DNA of 64,000 bases from Apostichopus japonicus (GCF_037975245.1 NC_092581.1:198501-262500); one strand, 5' to 3'. Numbered from the stretch's first letter, positions 10,308-23,328 are shown. Notes: generated from the sequence alone by a model not told the origin. Numbers and translations are program-made.

Positions 10308-13000
10308 TTAATGGAATGAGACTTTAAGTAGTAACAATTGTGAATACAGAAAGGGTTTGGTTTTGGGGTAGTGAGTTGTTGCGACTTTGTATTTCAGGGG
10401 GAGGTCTTCAATCAAAGGGTCGTTCTCGAGGTTGTTTTTGTATAACTTGGTGTTGAATTCTTCAAGTCGGGTGAAAGTAGATTTTGTGTTTCCTGCACGG
10501 AGAACGTACAAAGTAGCAATATAGGTAGGGATTTTGAGTGCGAGTCGATAAGCTGTGGTGTGGATTCTGTTTAAAATTTGTTTATTGGGATTAGAGATGG
10601 TAAGCAGGGAGATGCTCCCGTAACTGAGAATCATTTTTACTTTGGATTTATAGATTTGGATAATGGTTTTCGGAGGGAAGTTATATTTGTGTGAGAGGAT
10701 TTGAATGGATTTAAGTTGGAACCAGCAGCGTCCTGCAGTTCTGTTACAAAGTAGATTAAACGATAATTTGCTATCGAAAGTGGTACCAAGGAAGGTTGCA
10801 TTAGGAGTAGCAGTGATTGAGGTGTTGAAAAGATTCATTTTGGCAATATGGTTATGGTATTTTGAGTTTATTATGGAGAAATTGGCTAGGTTAGATATTG
10901 AGGGATATATTTTTGTTCTCCACATCGAGCACCACTTTTCGAGATGTGTAATTGCTCTTTTAATATTTAGTTCCGTCATATAGATATTTTTACTGGTGCT
11001 CCAAATGGCTATGTCGTCAGTGTACTGACTATAGCTGCATTTAGATAGAGGGGGGATGTTCAAATCATTAACATATAGGGTGCAGGGGAGGGGGCTGAAA
11101 ACAGCGCCCTGTGGAGTCCCTGCACCAAGTGGAAAAGGTTTTGATTGTTGGTTTTTGTAGCATATTTTGGCATTGCGCTCACTAAGGAAAGAGGAAAGAA
11201 GTCTGGTGTAATTGGAGGGGAGATTAAAGTTAAGTAGTTAAATTCTTATGCCGTTGTGCCAAGTTTTGTCGAACTCCTTTTTGGCATCAAGGAAGAGGGC
11301 AGTGGTATCATGTTTTTTTATGAAGCCGATGCGAATTTCTTTGGAAAGTTTGGTTTATTGTAGATTTGTGTGCCCGGAATTAGCCTGATTGATACGGGCA
11401 AAGTGATTAATTTGCTCAAGGTGGTTTCTGGTGCGGTTATCTATAATTCTTTCGAAAATCTTACCTAAGGCTGGTAGGAGACTAATTGGTTGATAGTTTT
11501 GAATTTTGGTGTGTCTTTACTTAGTTTCAGTATTAAAATCATTTTGGCGGATGTCCACAGGGTTGGGAAATGACCCAGTCTAAGGAGTTTGTTAAATAAT
11601 GGGAAAATATGAGAGTTAATGAATATCGGAGGCTGACGGAGGGGAATCTTTTAGCATTAGGTTATTTATGTTGTCAAGACCAGGGGAGGAGGCATTTTTG
11701 CATATTCCGTGGCACTATACCAATCATTTATATCTATTTCTTTGAGTAGAGGGATGTTTTTGTTGAGACATCCTTAGAAGTTGGGGATAAAGCTGGTTGC
11801 ATTACAGATAATTGTACGGTTTATTTTGTGTTGGAATCTGTTATCGTATGGAGGGCCATCTAAGATATTGAATATAGTTTTCAAGTATGATTCACTAAGC
11901 TTTATTTGGTCTTAAGTTTTTGTGATGAGGTTACCTACTTTATCTCTAAGGCATTCGTCTGTATTACCTGTGTTTGGGTTGTAATGGGTTTTCGATATTT
12001 CTTTAATTTTTCCAAAAGTGTTTTGGGTTTTTGTCATTAATGATTGAATCGCATTTGTTTTGGACTCGGTTTTGGTCGACCGCCGATATTTGTCTATTTA
12101 TTTGTTTTTCAAGTTGGTTAATTTAGGTTTTTAGAGTTGGATCTGGGGAGATCATATAGGTTCTATGTAGTCGACGTCTGATTTATTTAGTGTAAGAATA
12201 TTCCTATTTAGTTTTGGATTTCTGTTTTGTTTTTAAGGGGCAGTGTTTTTTGAAGGTATTAAAGATATGTTGGGCAATGCTGTCACAATATATGCCGATG
12301 TAATTTAGCTTGTTGTTGTGGCAATTGGCAATAGTGTTGTTCGTTATGATCCCTTTTTAAATGATGTCCAGTCTGCTTTATTGTAATTATACGTTAATTC
12401 GTTATTTTGGATGCGACTGAGGTTTATGTCCAGCTCAAAAAGGAGTGGAAAATGGTCACTGATTAGGTCATCTTCTAGGATTTGAATCGAATGAGTTTTA
12501 GTTGCAAGGTGGTTTGAGGTTATGGCGTAGTCAAGTAGTTCAGTATTATTGTTTATTGGGTTTATCCTAGTTTTGGTATTTTGGTTAATTATTGTTAAGT
12601 TGTGTTTATCACATATTTCTAAGAGGGATATGCCTTTTTCAGATATTTTGGTGCTACCAAAAATGATGTGGTGGGCATTTAAATCTCCTAGTAGTATTGT
12701 ATTTTTATTAGAACTGTTTTTGATTGTGGATATGGGCTCATTTGGGGACTATAATAGCTAATAATGTGGAGAGGTTTATTGTCTCTTTCGAGTACAATTT
12801 CAATTGTTTGGGTTTGTTTGGGAGGAGGGTGGCTTTGAGGTTGTTTTTTTCAGCAATAAGTACTCAAACCATATATCGAGAGATATCGTGTCTGAAAGTT
12901 TGGTAACCAGGGATGCTAAGGTGGGAATTTGTATTTAGTTTAGTTTAAAGAAATGATATCCGGGGAGTGGTTGGCGAATATACTAAGTAGGAGGCTTAAT
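10308..13000 (-). pseudogene. LINE B ORF2 (endonuclease and reverse transcriptase), decayed
   Basis: On the minus strand, 11063-10308 encodes the RT catalytic box and thumb: YTDDIAIWSTSK is the YxDD-type motif, followed by AITHLEKWCSMWRTKI. The middle RT region (about 12300-11070) and the endonuclease (about 13000-12340) are present as nucleotide homology to LINE A but broken by stops and frameshifts. With ORF1 upstream it is a Jockey-superfamily-like LINE. It sits in what should be an SRP68 intron, in the same orientation as that gene. Not functional as read. Confidence 0.82.
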
Positions 13001-13061
13001 TTTGGAAGGATACTGTTGATATTTAGGTGGAGGAACTTGACCGAAGGAGGGAGTGTGCTTG

Positions 13062-14221
13062 TCATGTAGGTGATTGAGGAGGGCTAAATATTGAAGGATG
13101 GTGGAGACGTTCCATAATTACAGTTTCTGGGATATTTAAGTTTAGGTGTTTTAGTGCTAACACGGTGGCGTAACTGGCAAGGTCGTCAGATTTAATATTA
13201 ATGTTGGCTGTTTGGAAGGTGTATTGTACTAATTCAATTACAAAGGTTGGGATATTAAGTTTTTTTTCAGTGACGATTTTATTCGTTATTTCAATTTTAG
13301 GGGTAAAATTGGTTACATTCGCGTAGGTTCTTTGTTCTTGTTGTTTGTTATTAGCTTCAGTTTTAGCTTCTTTAAATTTTGGGCATCCTTTGTAAAGGGC
13401 GACATGAGTCCCTGAGCAATTGGCACATTTTGGGTTTTCTTTTGGTTTGCGACAGTCTTTAACTCTGTAGTTTTTGCCACATCTGAGACATCTGGTTTGA
13501 TTTTTGCAAGTATGGGGGGTGTGTCCAAAGAGTTGACATTTGAAACATTGAGTGATTTGGGGGGGTTCGTGGTATTCTTCTGTTTTGTGTTTAGAGTATC
13601 CTAAGTAGAAACCTTGTTTGATTAGGGATTGTTGAGGCTCTTGTTCTTCAAACGTCATTTTTACTTTCCAAGCTGTATTGTTTGTGGCATGACTAATGAG
13701 TCTTTTAGCTTGTATTGGGGTGTATTCTTGGTCTTTGAGTTCTTGTTCAATATCTTTGATTTGAATTTCAGGGTTTATGCCACAGGCTACTACGGAGAAG
13801 TTTCTTTGTCATACTTTTTTGGGGATTCTTGGTTTGGGGTTGCCTAGTTAAGTCTTTTGATTCCATGGTTTCAGGAGGATATTTGCAGTTTTAGGGTCAT
13901 GGGGGGTGATTAGGATGTCGTTACTACGAAGACGGTTTATATTTGAGATCATGGCATTTGGTTTTTCTTCATTGATTAGTTTAGCAAGTGTTTATTGGGT
14001 TTTTTGATAGTTCTGGTAAGATTCCTGATACAATGATTGTTTGAGCGGACTTTTTGGTGGTTGGTTTGGAGTTTGGAGATGGGTTTATTTCAACGTATAT
14101 TGGACGTTGTCTTTTTCTGCTATTTTTGTACAGGGATCCAGTCATTAATGTCTATGTCAAAATCAGAGAGGTTTAGGTTTTCGACTAAGGGGGCGGTTAT
14201 AGGTGGGTAAGGGGTTGTCAT
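13062..14221 (-). pseudogene. LINE B ORF1 (gag-like, zinc knuckles)
   Basis: The start is probably at 14221 (MTTPYPPITAPL), with an early stop after about 30 codons. 13658-13062 is an open 198-residue piece containing three knuckles: CFKCQLFGHTPHTC (C-x2-C-x4-H-x4-C), CLRCGKNYRVKDC (its His replaced by Tyr), and CANCSGTHVALYKGC. This triplet is typical of ORF1 nucleic-acid chaperones of Jockey-type LINEs. The second knuckle's lost His and the frame breaks indicate decay. Confidence 0.85.
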
Positions 14222-14533
14222 ATTGGCAAAACAGCCCCTCCCTACGGGTTTTAAATGGCTTTTATACAATGAAATTGATCATAAACTTTACTTACTAGAA
14301 AGAATTAGTCTCCAGCCTAAGACGGCGGACGGAAAGAATAGGAACTCCTTTTGAAGAGACACACTATGAATCGAAAGTGTACTCTACAGCGTTGTGTTGG
14401 TATCCAAGGAGGCGTACGTTTTGTAAATGGCGGGTAAGTCATAGAGTGAAGGATGATGGGGTGGCGCTATGTCAAAAAGCTAACTGTTGATCAATATAGT
14501 CCACAGAACCCTAAGGAAAGGAGAGGAATGCAC

Positions 14534-15740
14534 AAGAAATAGCCAGTTTTCTTCAAAGTAAGTCTCGTACATTTAGCACAAAACATAAAAAACTAATTAG
14601 CAACTAATTCCAACAAAGTTTAGACTGTGATTGAAACTTTACTGGTGGAAACATAATTAAATATGTATTTTTATGAACCTTTCTTTCTTATGACTAACCT
14701 TGACTGTATATTGCAGCTTTCCAGCTTAGCTGGTGTTTTTCCTTCAAATGAGTTTTCTTGAGTCATCTTTGCGTTTTCTGATCTTGACAACAATCAACTG
14801 TCTTTTTAATTTACCACAACCCAGACCACACTAATTGGCAACTCTTTCCAACAATCTAAGGCAACAATCATCAATTTAAGACAACCAAATTACTAATTAC
14901 AAAATGATTCCAACAAACTAAGGCACCGGGTCTCATTAATTTAGCACAAAACAGACCACACTAATTAGCAACTCATATCAATAAACTAAGGCAGAACTTA
15001 TCAATTTAATACAAACACACCACACCAATTACTGACTGGTTCCAATAGGCTAAGGCTGAGGTCTTATACATTTAGCACAAAAATGTCTCCTACATTTCTA
15101 ATTAAAAACTAATACCAATAAACTAAGGCACCATGTCTCAATAATTTAGCACAAAAACAGACTACATCTCATGCCAATAAACTAAGAAACCAATTAGGTT
15201 CATTTTGATGTTGTCATGGTTGCTTGGAATGAGTGGAATGTGTCACTCTGTTCAAACTATATCATGGAATTTGTTCAGCCTTTCTGTAAGAATAGTAGTT
15301 TAGCACACAAAAAACATCAAATACCAACTGGTTCCAACAGGCTAAGGCACCATGTCTCATACATTTAGCACAAAAACAAGAACACACCAAATACCCACTG
15401 GTTCCAACAGGCTAAGGCACCGTGTCTCGTACCTTTAGCACAAAAACTGACCACACCAAATACCAACTGGTTCCAACAGGCTAAGGCACCGTGTCTCGTA
15501 CATTTAGCACAAAAACTGACCACACCAAATACCAACTAATTCCAACAGCCTAAGGCACCGTGTCTCATTCAATTAGCACAAAAACACACCACACCAATTA
15601 CCGACTATTTTCAATAGGCTAAGGCACCGTGTCTCGTACATTTAGCACAAAAACAGACCACACCAAATACCGACTGGTTCCAACAGGCTAAGGCACCGTG
15701 TCTCCTACATTTAGAAATGATCTTGACAACAATCAACTGT
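14534..15740. repeat. Minisatellite of 69-70-bp units
   Basis: Units carry GGTTCCAACAGGCTAAGGCA, then (C/A)CGTGTCTCGTACATTTAGCAC and AAAAACTGACCACACCAAA. The best copies, about six, lie at 15300-15715; degenerate copies extend left to about 14534. The sequence GATCTTGACAACAATCAACT occurs on both sides (14780 and 15718), so the array may be embedded in a duplicated unit. No coding potential. Confidence 0.85.
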
Positions 15741-15801
15741 TGAGAGGACAAGACTGATGTTCATGATACTGGCTCACACTGATGTTTTCCTTGAATCTTA
15801 C

Positions 15802-15903
15802 TTTTTCTCCAATTTCTATTAAATCACCTCCAGATAACACTTCCAGATCTCTCTGTAGAGGACAGGCTTGAAGGATCTTCTCGTATTTGGTGGAGTTTAT
15901 GAT
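15802..15903 (-). pseudogene. Lone ABCC/MRP transporter-like exon fragment
   Basis: The minus strand encodes KYEKILQACPLQRDLEVLSG then GDLIEIGEK, closely resembling the stretch of ABCC transporters just before the ABC signature (family pattern ...DLEILPGGDxTEIGEK). The frame ends at a donor (AAA|GTAAG), which coincides with the usual exon end before the signature-motif exon. A possible acceptor (TTGAAAG) lies at 15904. No Walker A or signature exon was found nearby, so it is an isolated or captured fragment, or one exon of a gene whose others I missed. Confidence 0.6.
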
Positions 15904-17459
15904 CTTTCAACCACTTGTTCTAAACCTGATCCAGCTTCATTACAGACATCCAAGACTCACAATTTTCCTTCAATTTTCTTCATCTTCTTCTTTCACCTGA
16001 GACAGTATTGTAAAAGATAAGATTTCATATATTGGAAAGCAGATAGACATTGCAACTAGACTCATTTTTATACACTCCCTTCCTCCCCTCCCTCCCCCTG
16101 ACTACCTAAACAACCCTGACTGCTGCCTCATTGATATAACAATATATAAACAAATGTATATGATTGTGGTTTAATGGCAGAAATAAACGAAACAAATACC
16201 AGAGCTTAAATATTTCTGTGTTACTATAGTAAAATGCATACCCAAACGGAAGCATTACAGAATCTTCAATGTCTCAGACCTCCAGCAGGATGTTACAGTC
16301 ACAGTTCATGGAGTCTCCTTGTGAATCAGTGTGGCCAATGCAATGCTGTAAAGACAAATATCAAAGCAATATGTACAGTATATATATGCCTTTGGTGTGA
16401 CATAAATTTAAGTATTTTTTTTAAAATAGTTTTACATAAGATCATCTTCCTGTTTGCATATGCAGATACCTTTTTGATGAATGTTTACAAACATGAATAA
16501 ACTGTACCTCTATTTGTTACTAAGTGCCTGTTTATTTTTAATACTTGCAATATGACTCTTTAATAAACCTTACTAGACATTGCTATCAAACCTATGGAGT
16601 ACTTCGTAAAATGCCAAAACTTCCTTTGATGTATATTGTTCACTATAATGGTCAAGCTGATTGAAAGGAATGAATTCAACACAATTTGAGAACATTTCAT
16701 CAGTCAAACAATTTGGAGAGCATGTACTAGTTTAAACAAACTTAGCAAGCACATTCATGAGGAACTGGAAAATTGAAAAATGTCTGAAATAAACATCATT
16801 CTTGAAACGAGAAACTTGACAAGTGAAATAAGGACCGACACTTAAGCTACAACAAGTACACTTAGCAAAGATGAAAACTGGCTTTTCAGCCAACACACAA
16901 GTACCAACAACATATTAGTATATTCATGGTAAACCATCATGTGCTTCCATGACTTCTAGCACCTGTGTAATAATATTCTATATCAACAAGGACAGAGATA
17001 CTATATATTGTACTTATCTCTCAATACTCTTAATATGTGTTTACCATGAGTTGTGTTCCTCACAGCTTTCAATCAATGTTTTCAAATTGAAAACCAAATC
17101 AAAGACAATTACTCAACAATGAGAGGTCGACTTAGCAAAGTTTGAATTCGGTTTAATAATAATCAAAGTTTCAGTGAAACAGTTCTGCAGACCATAAAAT
17201 CATGCCTTAGGCATCAAAGAAGGCTATGATCTGATAAAGATATGCCAAGAGTTGGACCAATACTGTTAAGCCTAGCTTCAGGTCAAAATTATGCTAGTTG
17301 ATCAAATTAATACATGTATATCAATTTAGTTGCCTACGCTAGGTAACATCAGCTTTCATGGAGAGTTTTCTCCATACTTGAACCATCACTAACATCAATT
17401 AGACCACAGAGCTAGGCCTAATTGCTTGAGAATTTCATTTTACAAAGTACTGTTGCTTG
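15904..17459. other. Unassigned non-coding stretch
   Basis: AT-rich, with no supported exon. A short open frame at 16234-16500 has no recognisable domain. Confidence 0.4.
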
Positions 17460-18800
17460 TATAAGAAGCCTAGGATAGGCTAGTTAGTCCTCATCTCTAT
17501 CTAGCCTTCGCTTTGGTAGGCTAGCCTAGGTTTCCCATTTTCATTTGGTGGTAGGCCTAGCCTGGGGCCATCTGTTCCCTCCCCTACCAACGTTATTTTC
17601 CTCCCACTTAAAAGTTGAACAACTTACATTAACATTTTCAGGGGAGTTAACTAAGGTTTTTCATGGGAGGCATATTGGCTAGGCTATGTGGAAAGAATAG
17701 ATGTTGTAAGTGGAATAACTGTAAGAATAGATTTAAAGGGAGAAAGGTAAAGTTAAGGGTGAAAAATAACACGGTTAAGGAAACTAACATACTATTTTCA
17801 AGGGAGGAGACTGTTGTTCTGTAGGCTCTGACTGCATATTCTTGTAGAGTAAGCTAAAGAAAGTTGTGATAGTATGAAAATAGAAAATGTGACCAGGTAT
17901 CTTCCTTGTGTAACTGTTCAGTGATTGGAAGATAAAAAAGTGTTTGTGAATAGGCCGGATTGTTTGCATAGGATTGTATGCGAACATGGGGTAATATACA
18001 TGCGTGGAATTCATAGTGGTAATGGGTCGTTTGCTTGTAATGGCATTCATTGTGGGAATGAAATAACATAGAAAATTTAGCCTATAGGTATGCCCTCCTT
18101 GGTTCCTCTCCTTGTTTTCCTATTTACCAGTTTCTTCAATTACTACAGGTACAAGTGTCTCTTGAAATATGTTCCTTTCTTTCACCAAACTCTCCTAAAT
18201 CACAAGACACATTTACTACGTGCAGTTGCTTCACTACCTAAATTAATTCTTTCCACAGCCAAGCCGTCTTTCTTTCCTGCCCTGAAAAACATTGGTTTCA
18301 ACCCCTAAAAATAATTTCAGGGAGGAAACTATTGTTTTTATTCTTGGAAGTTGGAGAAGAAACCAATGGACTTGCCTGTCATGATGGAAAAAAAAAAAAG
18401 GAAAGAGAGCTTTCATCCTAAGCTAATTTGTCCGGCTGCGAGTTAGTTTCTTGTGGATGTGTTACTGTTATTGTTAAGTGCTAGATGGCATAGCCTAGGC
18501 TATGGTAGGCTACTCTGGTAGGAATTTAAAGACATTTAGGCCTAGGCCTAGGCTAATTAAGTTAGGCCTAGCCTAACTGTACTAGCCTTAACCAGAAAGT
18601 AATTAGGCCCAACCAGCTAGGTCTAGTATTTTGTCGGAAGATATAAAGTGACCTACTTTACTTACGTTAATTGTCTAGTGAATAATCATATTAGGCCTAG
18701 ATTAGCATTCCAACTAGTATAGACGCCAGTGCCTACGTGAGCTAGCCTATCGTTAGGCCTAAGCTATACTATTATATGATAGGCTAGCGTAATTTCTCAC
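17460..18800. repeat. AGGCCTA-rich low-complexity region
   Basis: Many overlapping copies of AGGCCTA, TAGGCCT and CTAGCCTA (dense at 17460-17580 and 18480-18790). A weaker patch lies at 63650-63860. I see no gene. Open frames on both strands near 17784-18308 look like chance. Confidence 0.6.
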
Positions 18801-19900
18801 GCTCGCTGACTCAAACAATGTGAAGTACTAACTTGCTCCATAAAACTAATACACAACCTTCGAGCTGGCGAATATATCTGCCATTCACATTCTTTGGCAG
18901 TTACCCCCCCCCCCCCCCATACAGAATAGGCTACAAATTACAATTACGTATGAATTGTTAGCCAACGGCTGCCAGGAAGCGAACTGCACGTACTGCTCGT
19001 GTAACCTTTCGTGAGCTTTATATAAAGATCAAAATTCGCGCTCCGTTGCTTAACCTCTGACCACGACCGTGTGCGTCTATGGCAAGCCATGTGGGACAAA
19101 CACCGCATAATATATCAACGTATTAATTGCAAAAAAATAAACTAGCAATGACATGCTAGATGCATATCCATTTGAAATCATTACATTTACAACGAAACAA
19201 TTCAAATGTTCTCATAACATAGGCCTAAGGTCATTAAACATGTTGCATGGTCAAGATAATTTATTGAGTTCGCTGCGAATCTCGTCACAAAAGTTGTTTT
19301 AATGACCAATATATCATTACTCGAATGGGTTGGTCTGGCATTAGGCCTAGGCGGGACAGTAGGCGTACTGTCATGATCAGCCCGGGGGGGGGGGGCGAGG
19401 GTGTAGGTCTGGCGTATCCATGGGACAGACATTCTAAAGATAATAATTTACACTTTTTGAGGGGGCCGGACTCTTGGGGCGAATCTTGACATAAAAATGT
19501 CAACCTAAAATTGTTTAGCTAGCTGCATGAACATTCTCAGATACAACATATTTTGGCAAAAACTGCTTGAATTTTGTGATAAAATGTCACATTTGAGATT
19601 TTTTAGATAAACTGTCTGAATTTTTAACCCATTCCCCAATATAAATGAAGGTATTAAATGAAATTCACTGTTTCTCTGATCCATGTAGAGGTTTTGTTCT
19701 TAAAGTACAGTCTTACCTTTTTGTGCAGAGTTCTAGAGCATCTGTTCCTTATGCATGTCTTGAAGTTGAGGTTGGGTAAAGGAGAGGTTTGCTAAATTTT
19801 AATAGAATCAAAAGTTATATCTACTTCAGTTGCTGTAACTGTATCTTAGGTGCCCCCCCCCCCCTCCCTCTGCCAGCTAGGTTTCATCTAGGATGAACCA
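18801..19900. other. Unassigned stretch with C/G runs
   Basis: Homopolymer C or G runs at 18904-18918, 19383-19394 and 19853-19864. No coding signal beyond chance frames. Confidence 0.4.
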
Positions 19901-19904
19901 CTGG

Positions 19905-20000
19905 TGCTGTGATCGAGTGGATAAAGGCAATGGCATGTGAAGCAATGAGGTTTGGCAATCAGGAGGTTCTATGTAAGGTGGGTTTATCATCCAAGAGCAG
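19905..20000 (+). repeat. tRNA-derived SINE-like sequence
   Basis: CACTGGTGCTGTGATCGAGT followed by GGATAAAGGC resembles the 5' half of a Leu/Ser-type tRNA with an A box. CAGGAGGTTCTATGTAAGG sits where a B box would be, but is degraded. Confidence 0.4.
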
Positions 20001-20842
20001 TCTACAGTTTTCCCATCTGAAATGAGTTTCTAAATTTTATATAAAATGTTGAATTGGAAGCCACCCGTAGTGTAAGTTGTGATCCATACGCCTGTGCGCG
20101 GGCTTCTCCCACATTTGTGTTTGGTTAAGCTTTGTAAAAATAACTGCTCATTATCTATTTATTACAAGGGCCGTGTAACCCCATTCTTATCTTTGGTATG
20201 GTTGGAGGGGGTATCTGCATTTGTTGGATGTGTAGTGCAATTGGACACCAAGATCGATTAAGAAACAGAAAACCACATTTACATAATGTTACAGCTCTGA
20301 TATAAATCTTTGCTTTATAAGAAACTCAAAGGACAGCCATTTATTTTACCACTCCGTGGAAGCTGGAATCCTTTTTATTTATCAACAGCATACATACACA
20401 CCATAATTGAATGATAATTAAACAGTAACATAAAAGATAAAAGTACTAAAACTGAAAACATGATAAGAAAATGACATCCCTTGATCAAAGTACAGTGAAC
20501 TGGAGCCTCTGGAGAGAGATGTATACTAATACAAGCCTTTTAATTAGGTTGTGATATTGTGTGTTCAATCACATCTATAATAATCAACAATGTGGGTAAT
20601 CATTAATAAGTACTCATTTGAGTGTGAAAATAAAGCCTACAGGTTGTCAAATAATTCATTGTTAACAGTTAGATCATATAGCAAACAGAACAAGTAGCTA
20701 CAAAGGAACGTACTTCCTTCATAAAATATCGCCCCAAGTGTCTTGCAGCATATATTATGTAACTTAATTATACTCAACTATCAGAGTGAACAATAGAGTT
20801 AACAACTCTACAGTAAAGGCTACCATTTGAATACTGTACTAT

Positions 20843-21835
20843 TGTTACGCCCTGGGTTGTTCGGGATGCGTGTACCCCGTATTTAGAATGCGCCCAGGGC
20901 TACTAAGAATATGTTTTCCCGTTTTGTTTGAATAATTTACCCTGCGATTTGTTGTCCATTCATTCACCATTCCATTTACTTTTGTTTTATTATGCAGGTC
21001 TCTTTCGCTCTCCCCGTCGTCTGCCATCACCAGCATTCCAGGCATTCGCTCTTTTATTACGCGAGTTGTTCTGTTTACCGTTTATCTATTGTACTTTCAC
21101 TTGCTCTCTTTACCTTGTTTAATTAAGACGTTGTTTTTCTTATGTATTTTGTTTTGTGGACACTTAATTTATTTCGTTGAAGTTCGGGCAGAGAACTGGA
21201 GACCAGCGGTGAGCAGCACGGCAATTAGAGTATAGTATTATTTTAAAGGCAAGGTTCATTTATTTTAGAGAGCGGGTCCGGGAGTGAGGGCTGACTACCG
21301 GGCGCGATTCCTTTTGTATTGTACAACTAATAATTTCCCGTCCTGGTTGGCTTCTTTGCATGTTATAGACTCCGGAGGTAGGGTCAAATTAGGGCTCTCC
21401 CCGGAGGTATTGCAGAAGTTAATCGGGGCGGGACCGCATTAGGCAGTATTTCTTTAGTCTGCCGTTGGCGCCACGTGTCAGGTATTCACTCTCGTGATTC
21501 TTAAGAGCCGTGCTGCCCACGCCCTGGTATGTAGTGTATTTGTTATTTATTTAAACTGAATCTCTGCCCGGAACGTTGTTTGCTTTTATATTTGTGTACG
21601 GCAGAAAGTCACTGCCTTATTTTTGTTAAGTGTATGTTTAAAGTTAATTAAGCTATTAAATTGTTGATTTGAGACCCAGTTCTCTTTAACTATATTCTTC
21701 TCTCTTTTTTGTGTATTGGTTCAAGCCCTGCTAGCATAAGTCTTCGCCTCCCCCCTTCCCCTGCCCTGACATCAGGTGGCCTCCAGCTGCCTGATTTCCC
21801 ACGCTACCGCTCGGCCGGGGTACAAGGGCGTTACA
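20843..21835 (+). repeat. 5' long terminal repeat of a Ty3/gypsy retrotransposon
   Basis: The 993-bp repeat starts TGTTACGCCC and ends GGGCGTTACA, a perfect 10-bp terminal inversion with the TG...CA rule. It is followed after five bases by a primer-binding-site-like sequence. No second copy was found downstream, so the element lacks its 3' end. Confidence 0.85.
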
Positions 21836-21840
21836 GAAAT

Positions 21841-21857
21841 TGGTGTCAGAAGTGGGA
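21841..21857 (+). promoter_or_regulatory. Primer-binding site of the gypsy element
   Basis: TGGTGTCAGAAGTGGGA lies just inside the LTR. This string is typical of minus-strand priming sites in gypsy elements; the tRNA species was not checked. Confidence 0.7.
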
Positions 21858-22006
21858 TTATTTTTGTCACCCCACCTCCCTATTTCAAGTTTGCTGGCAG
21901 GGCTTTGGAGCCCCATGGTATTTGCGAGTTATTTTTATTTTGACAATTTAATATCATACCAAGTTTCTTTACCTTTAAGTAAGCCTGGTTTCTGGAAGGA
22001 GGCGAG

Positions 22007-23328
22007 ATGGCTGCACGACGAGAGAGCGAGGGGGACTCTGTGGAGAGGCTTATTGCCGAGATAGAGGCACTGGAGAGAGAAGCTGAGGTTTGTCAATTAC
22101 CAGGGATAGGGATTGGTTATATAATAGGGGTACTTCGCCAGGCAGAGGGGTTCGTAATTCAAATGCCTTAGGTGACTCATTCCGTAAACCTATTATTATG
22201 CCAGATAGTTATGATGGGAGAAGAAAGTGGGATCATTAGCTGACTCATTTTACAGTCTGTGCGGAGATTAATGGGTGGACGGAATTAGAAAAATCAAAAA
22301 TCCTGGTAGCTAAGTTAACTGGGCACGCCCAGGAGGTATATATGGGACTATCATCTACAGACCGTGGTAGTTATGAGACCACTGTAAACGCACTTTCTAG
22401 ATTTTTTGCTCCAGCAGCCCTGACTAGCGCTAGAAGGGCAAAATTAAGATCTAGAGTACAGGCAGAGGGTGAGACCTTACCTGGGCTGTGCTCTTCAATC
22501 CGTCGGGAAGTGATAGAGGCTTATCCCGGCCTTGATATGCGAGCACATGACGAGTTAGCTCTAGAGTCTTTTTTGGGTGCTTTACGTGACAGGGATGCTA
22601 GGATCAGTGGCGTAGGAAGGTACTTTTGAGTGGGGGGGCTGAAGATTGATGGCCGGCCTGGGGGAGGGGTCTAAGGGGAGGGGGACCGTTTGCATTTCCA
22701 GGTGGTCTCAGATGCAATTTGGTGCCAATATAGCACACTTCAACACCCACTCCGTTTTGTAAACTTAATTTTGTATTTTCACCTGGCCTTAGATGCAATT
22801 TGATGCTCCAAATGAGATTTTTTTCTCATTTGGAAATGAAAAGGGGTTTTCTGACTTGCGAAGTGGGGGGGGGGGGCGGAATGATACTTCCGCCCCTCCA
22901 CATTTTTCACTGGGGGGCTGGCACCCCCCCAGCCCCCCCCCCCCCCGGTTCCTACACCCTTGGCTAGGATTGTTGTTCGAAGGGGTAGACCCAAGACAAT
23001 AGAAAATACTCTGCATCTTGCCCTTGAGGTGGAGGCCATTGACCAGGCAGAGGGAGTGATGAAACCCCGGCGTTCTGTCTATACTGTTTCGGCATCGTCG
23101 GATACGGTTGGCGGAATTACTGAAAGATTGGATAGGCTGGAAGTACAATTGGGAAAAGGTTTGGAGGACAATGCTAGGTTAAGTCAATTTGTTCAGCAAG
23201 GTCCGCCAGCGCCACCCCCTTTGACTGGGTCTGGGCCTGGTCCCATGCAGTGTTGGGGGTGTGGGCAGTTAGGTCACATTAGCCGGTACTGTCCCTCTAA
23301 GCCAAGTAGACAGGGATCGGGAAACTAG
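22007..23328 (+). pseudogene. Gypsy gag, interrupted by a MITE
   Basis: The likely start is the ATG at 22007 (MAARRESEGDSVERL, a charged coiled-coil-like N-terminus). Capsid-like sequence continues through 22342-22604 (LPGLCSSIRREVIEAYPGLD). After the MITE at 22605-22962 the frame resumes at 22971 and runs to a single CCHC knuckle CWGCGQLGHISRYC near 23252-23293. It stops at 23328. Earlier stops and frame changes exist between 22100 and 22342. Gag packages the RNA; this copy cannot make an intact product. Confidence 0.82.
22605..22962. mobile_element. 358-bp hAT MITE in the gypsy gag
   Basis: Ends CAGTGGCGTAGGAAGG and, in reverse complement, CAAGGGTGTAGGAACCGG. An exact 8-bp duplication GCTAGGAT lies at 22597-22604 and 22963-22970. 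Removing the insert and one duplicate leaves the gag frame continuous. The interior contains G and C runs and TGATACTTCCGCCCCTCCA, which recurs at 45271-45292. Confidence 0.9.

Noticed and set aside
17784-18308. Opposed open frames on both strands
   Set aside because: No recognisable motifs, splice sites or composition bias; compatible with chance in AT-rich DNA.
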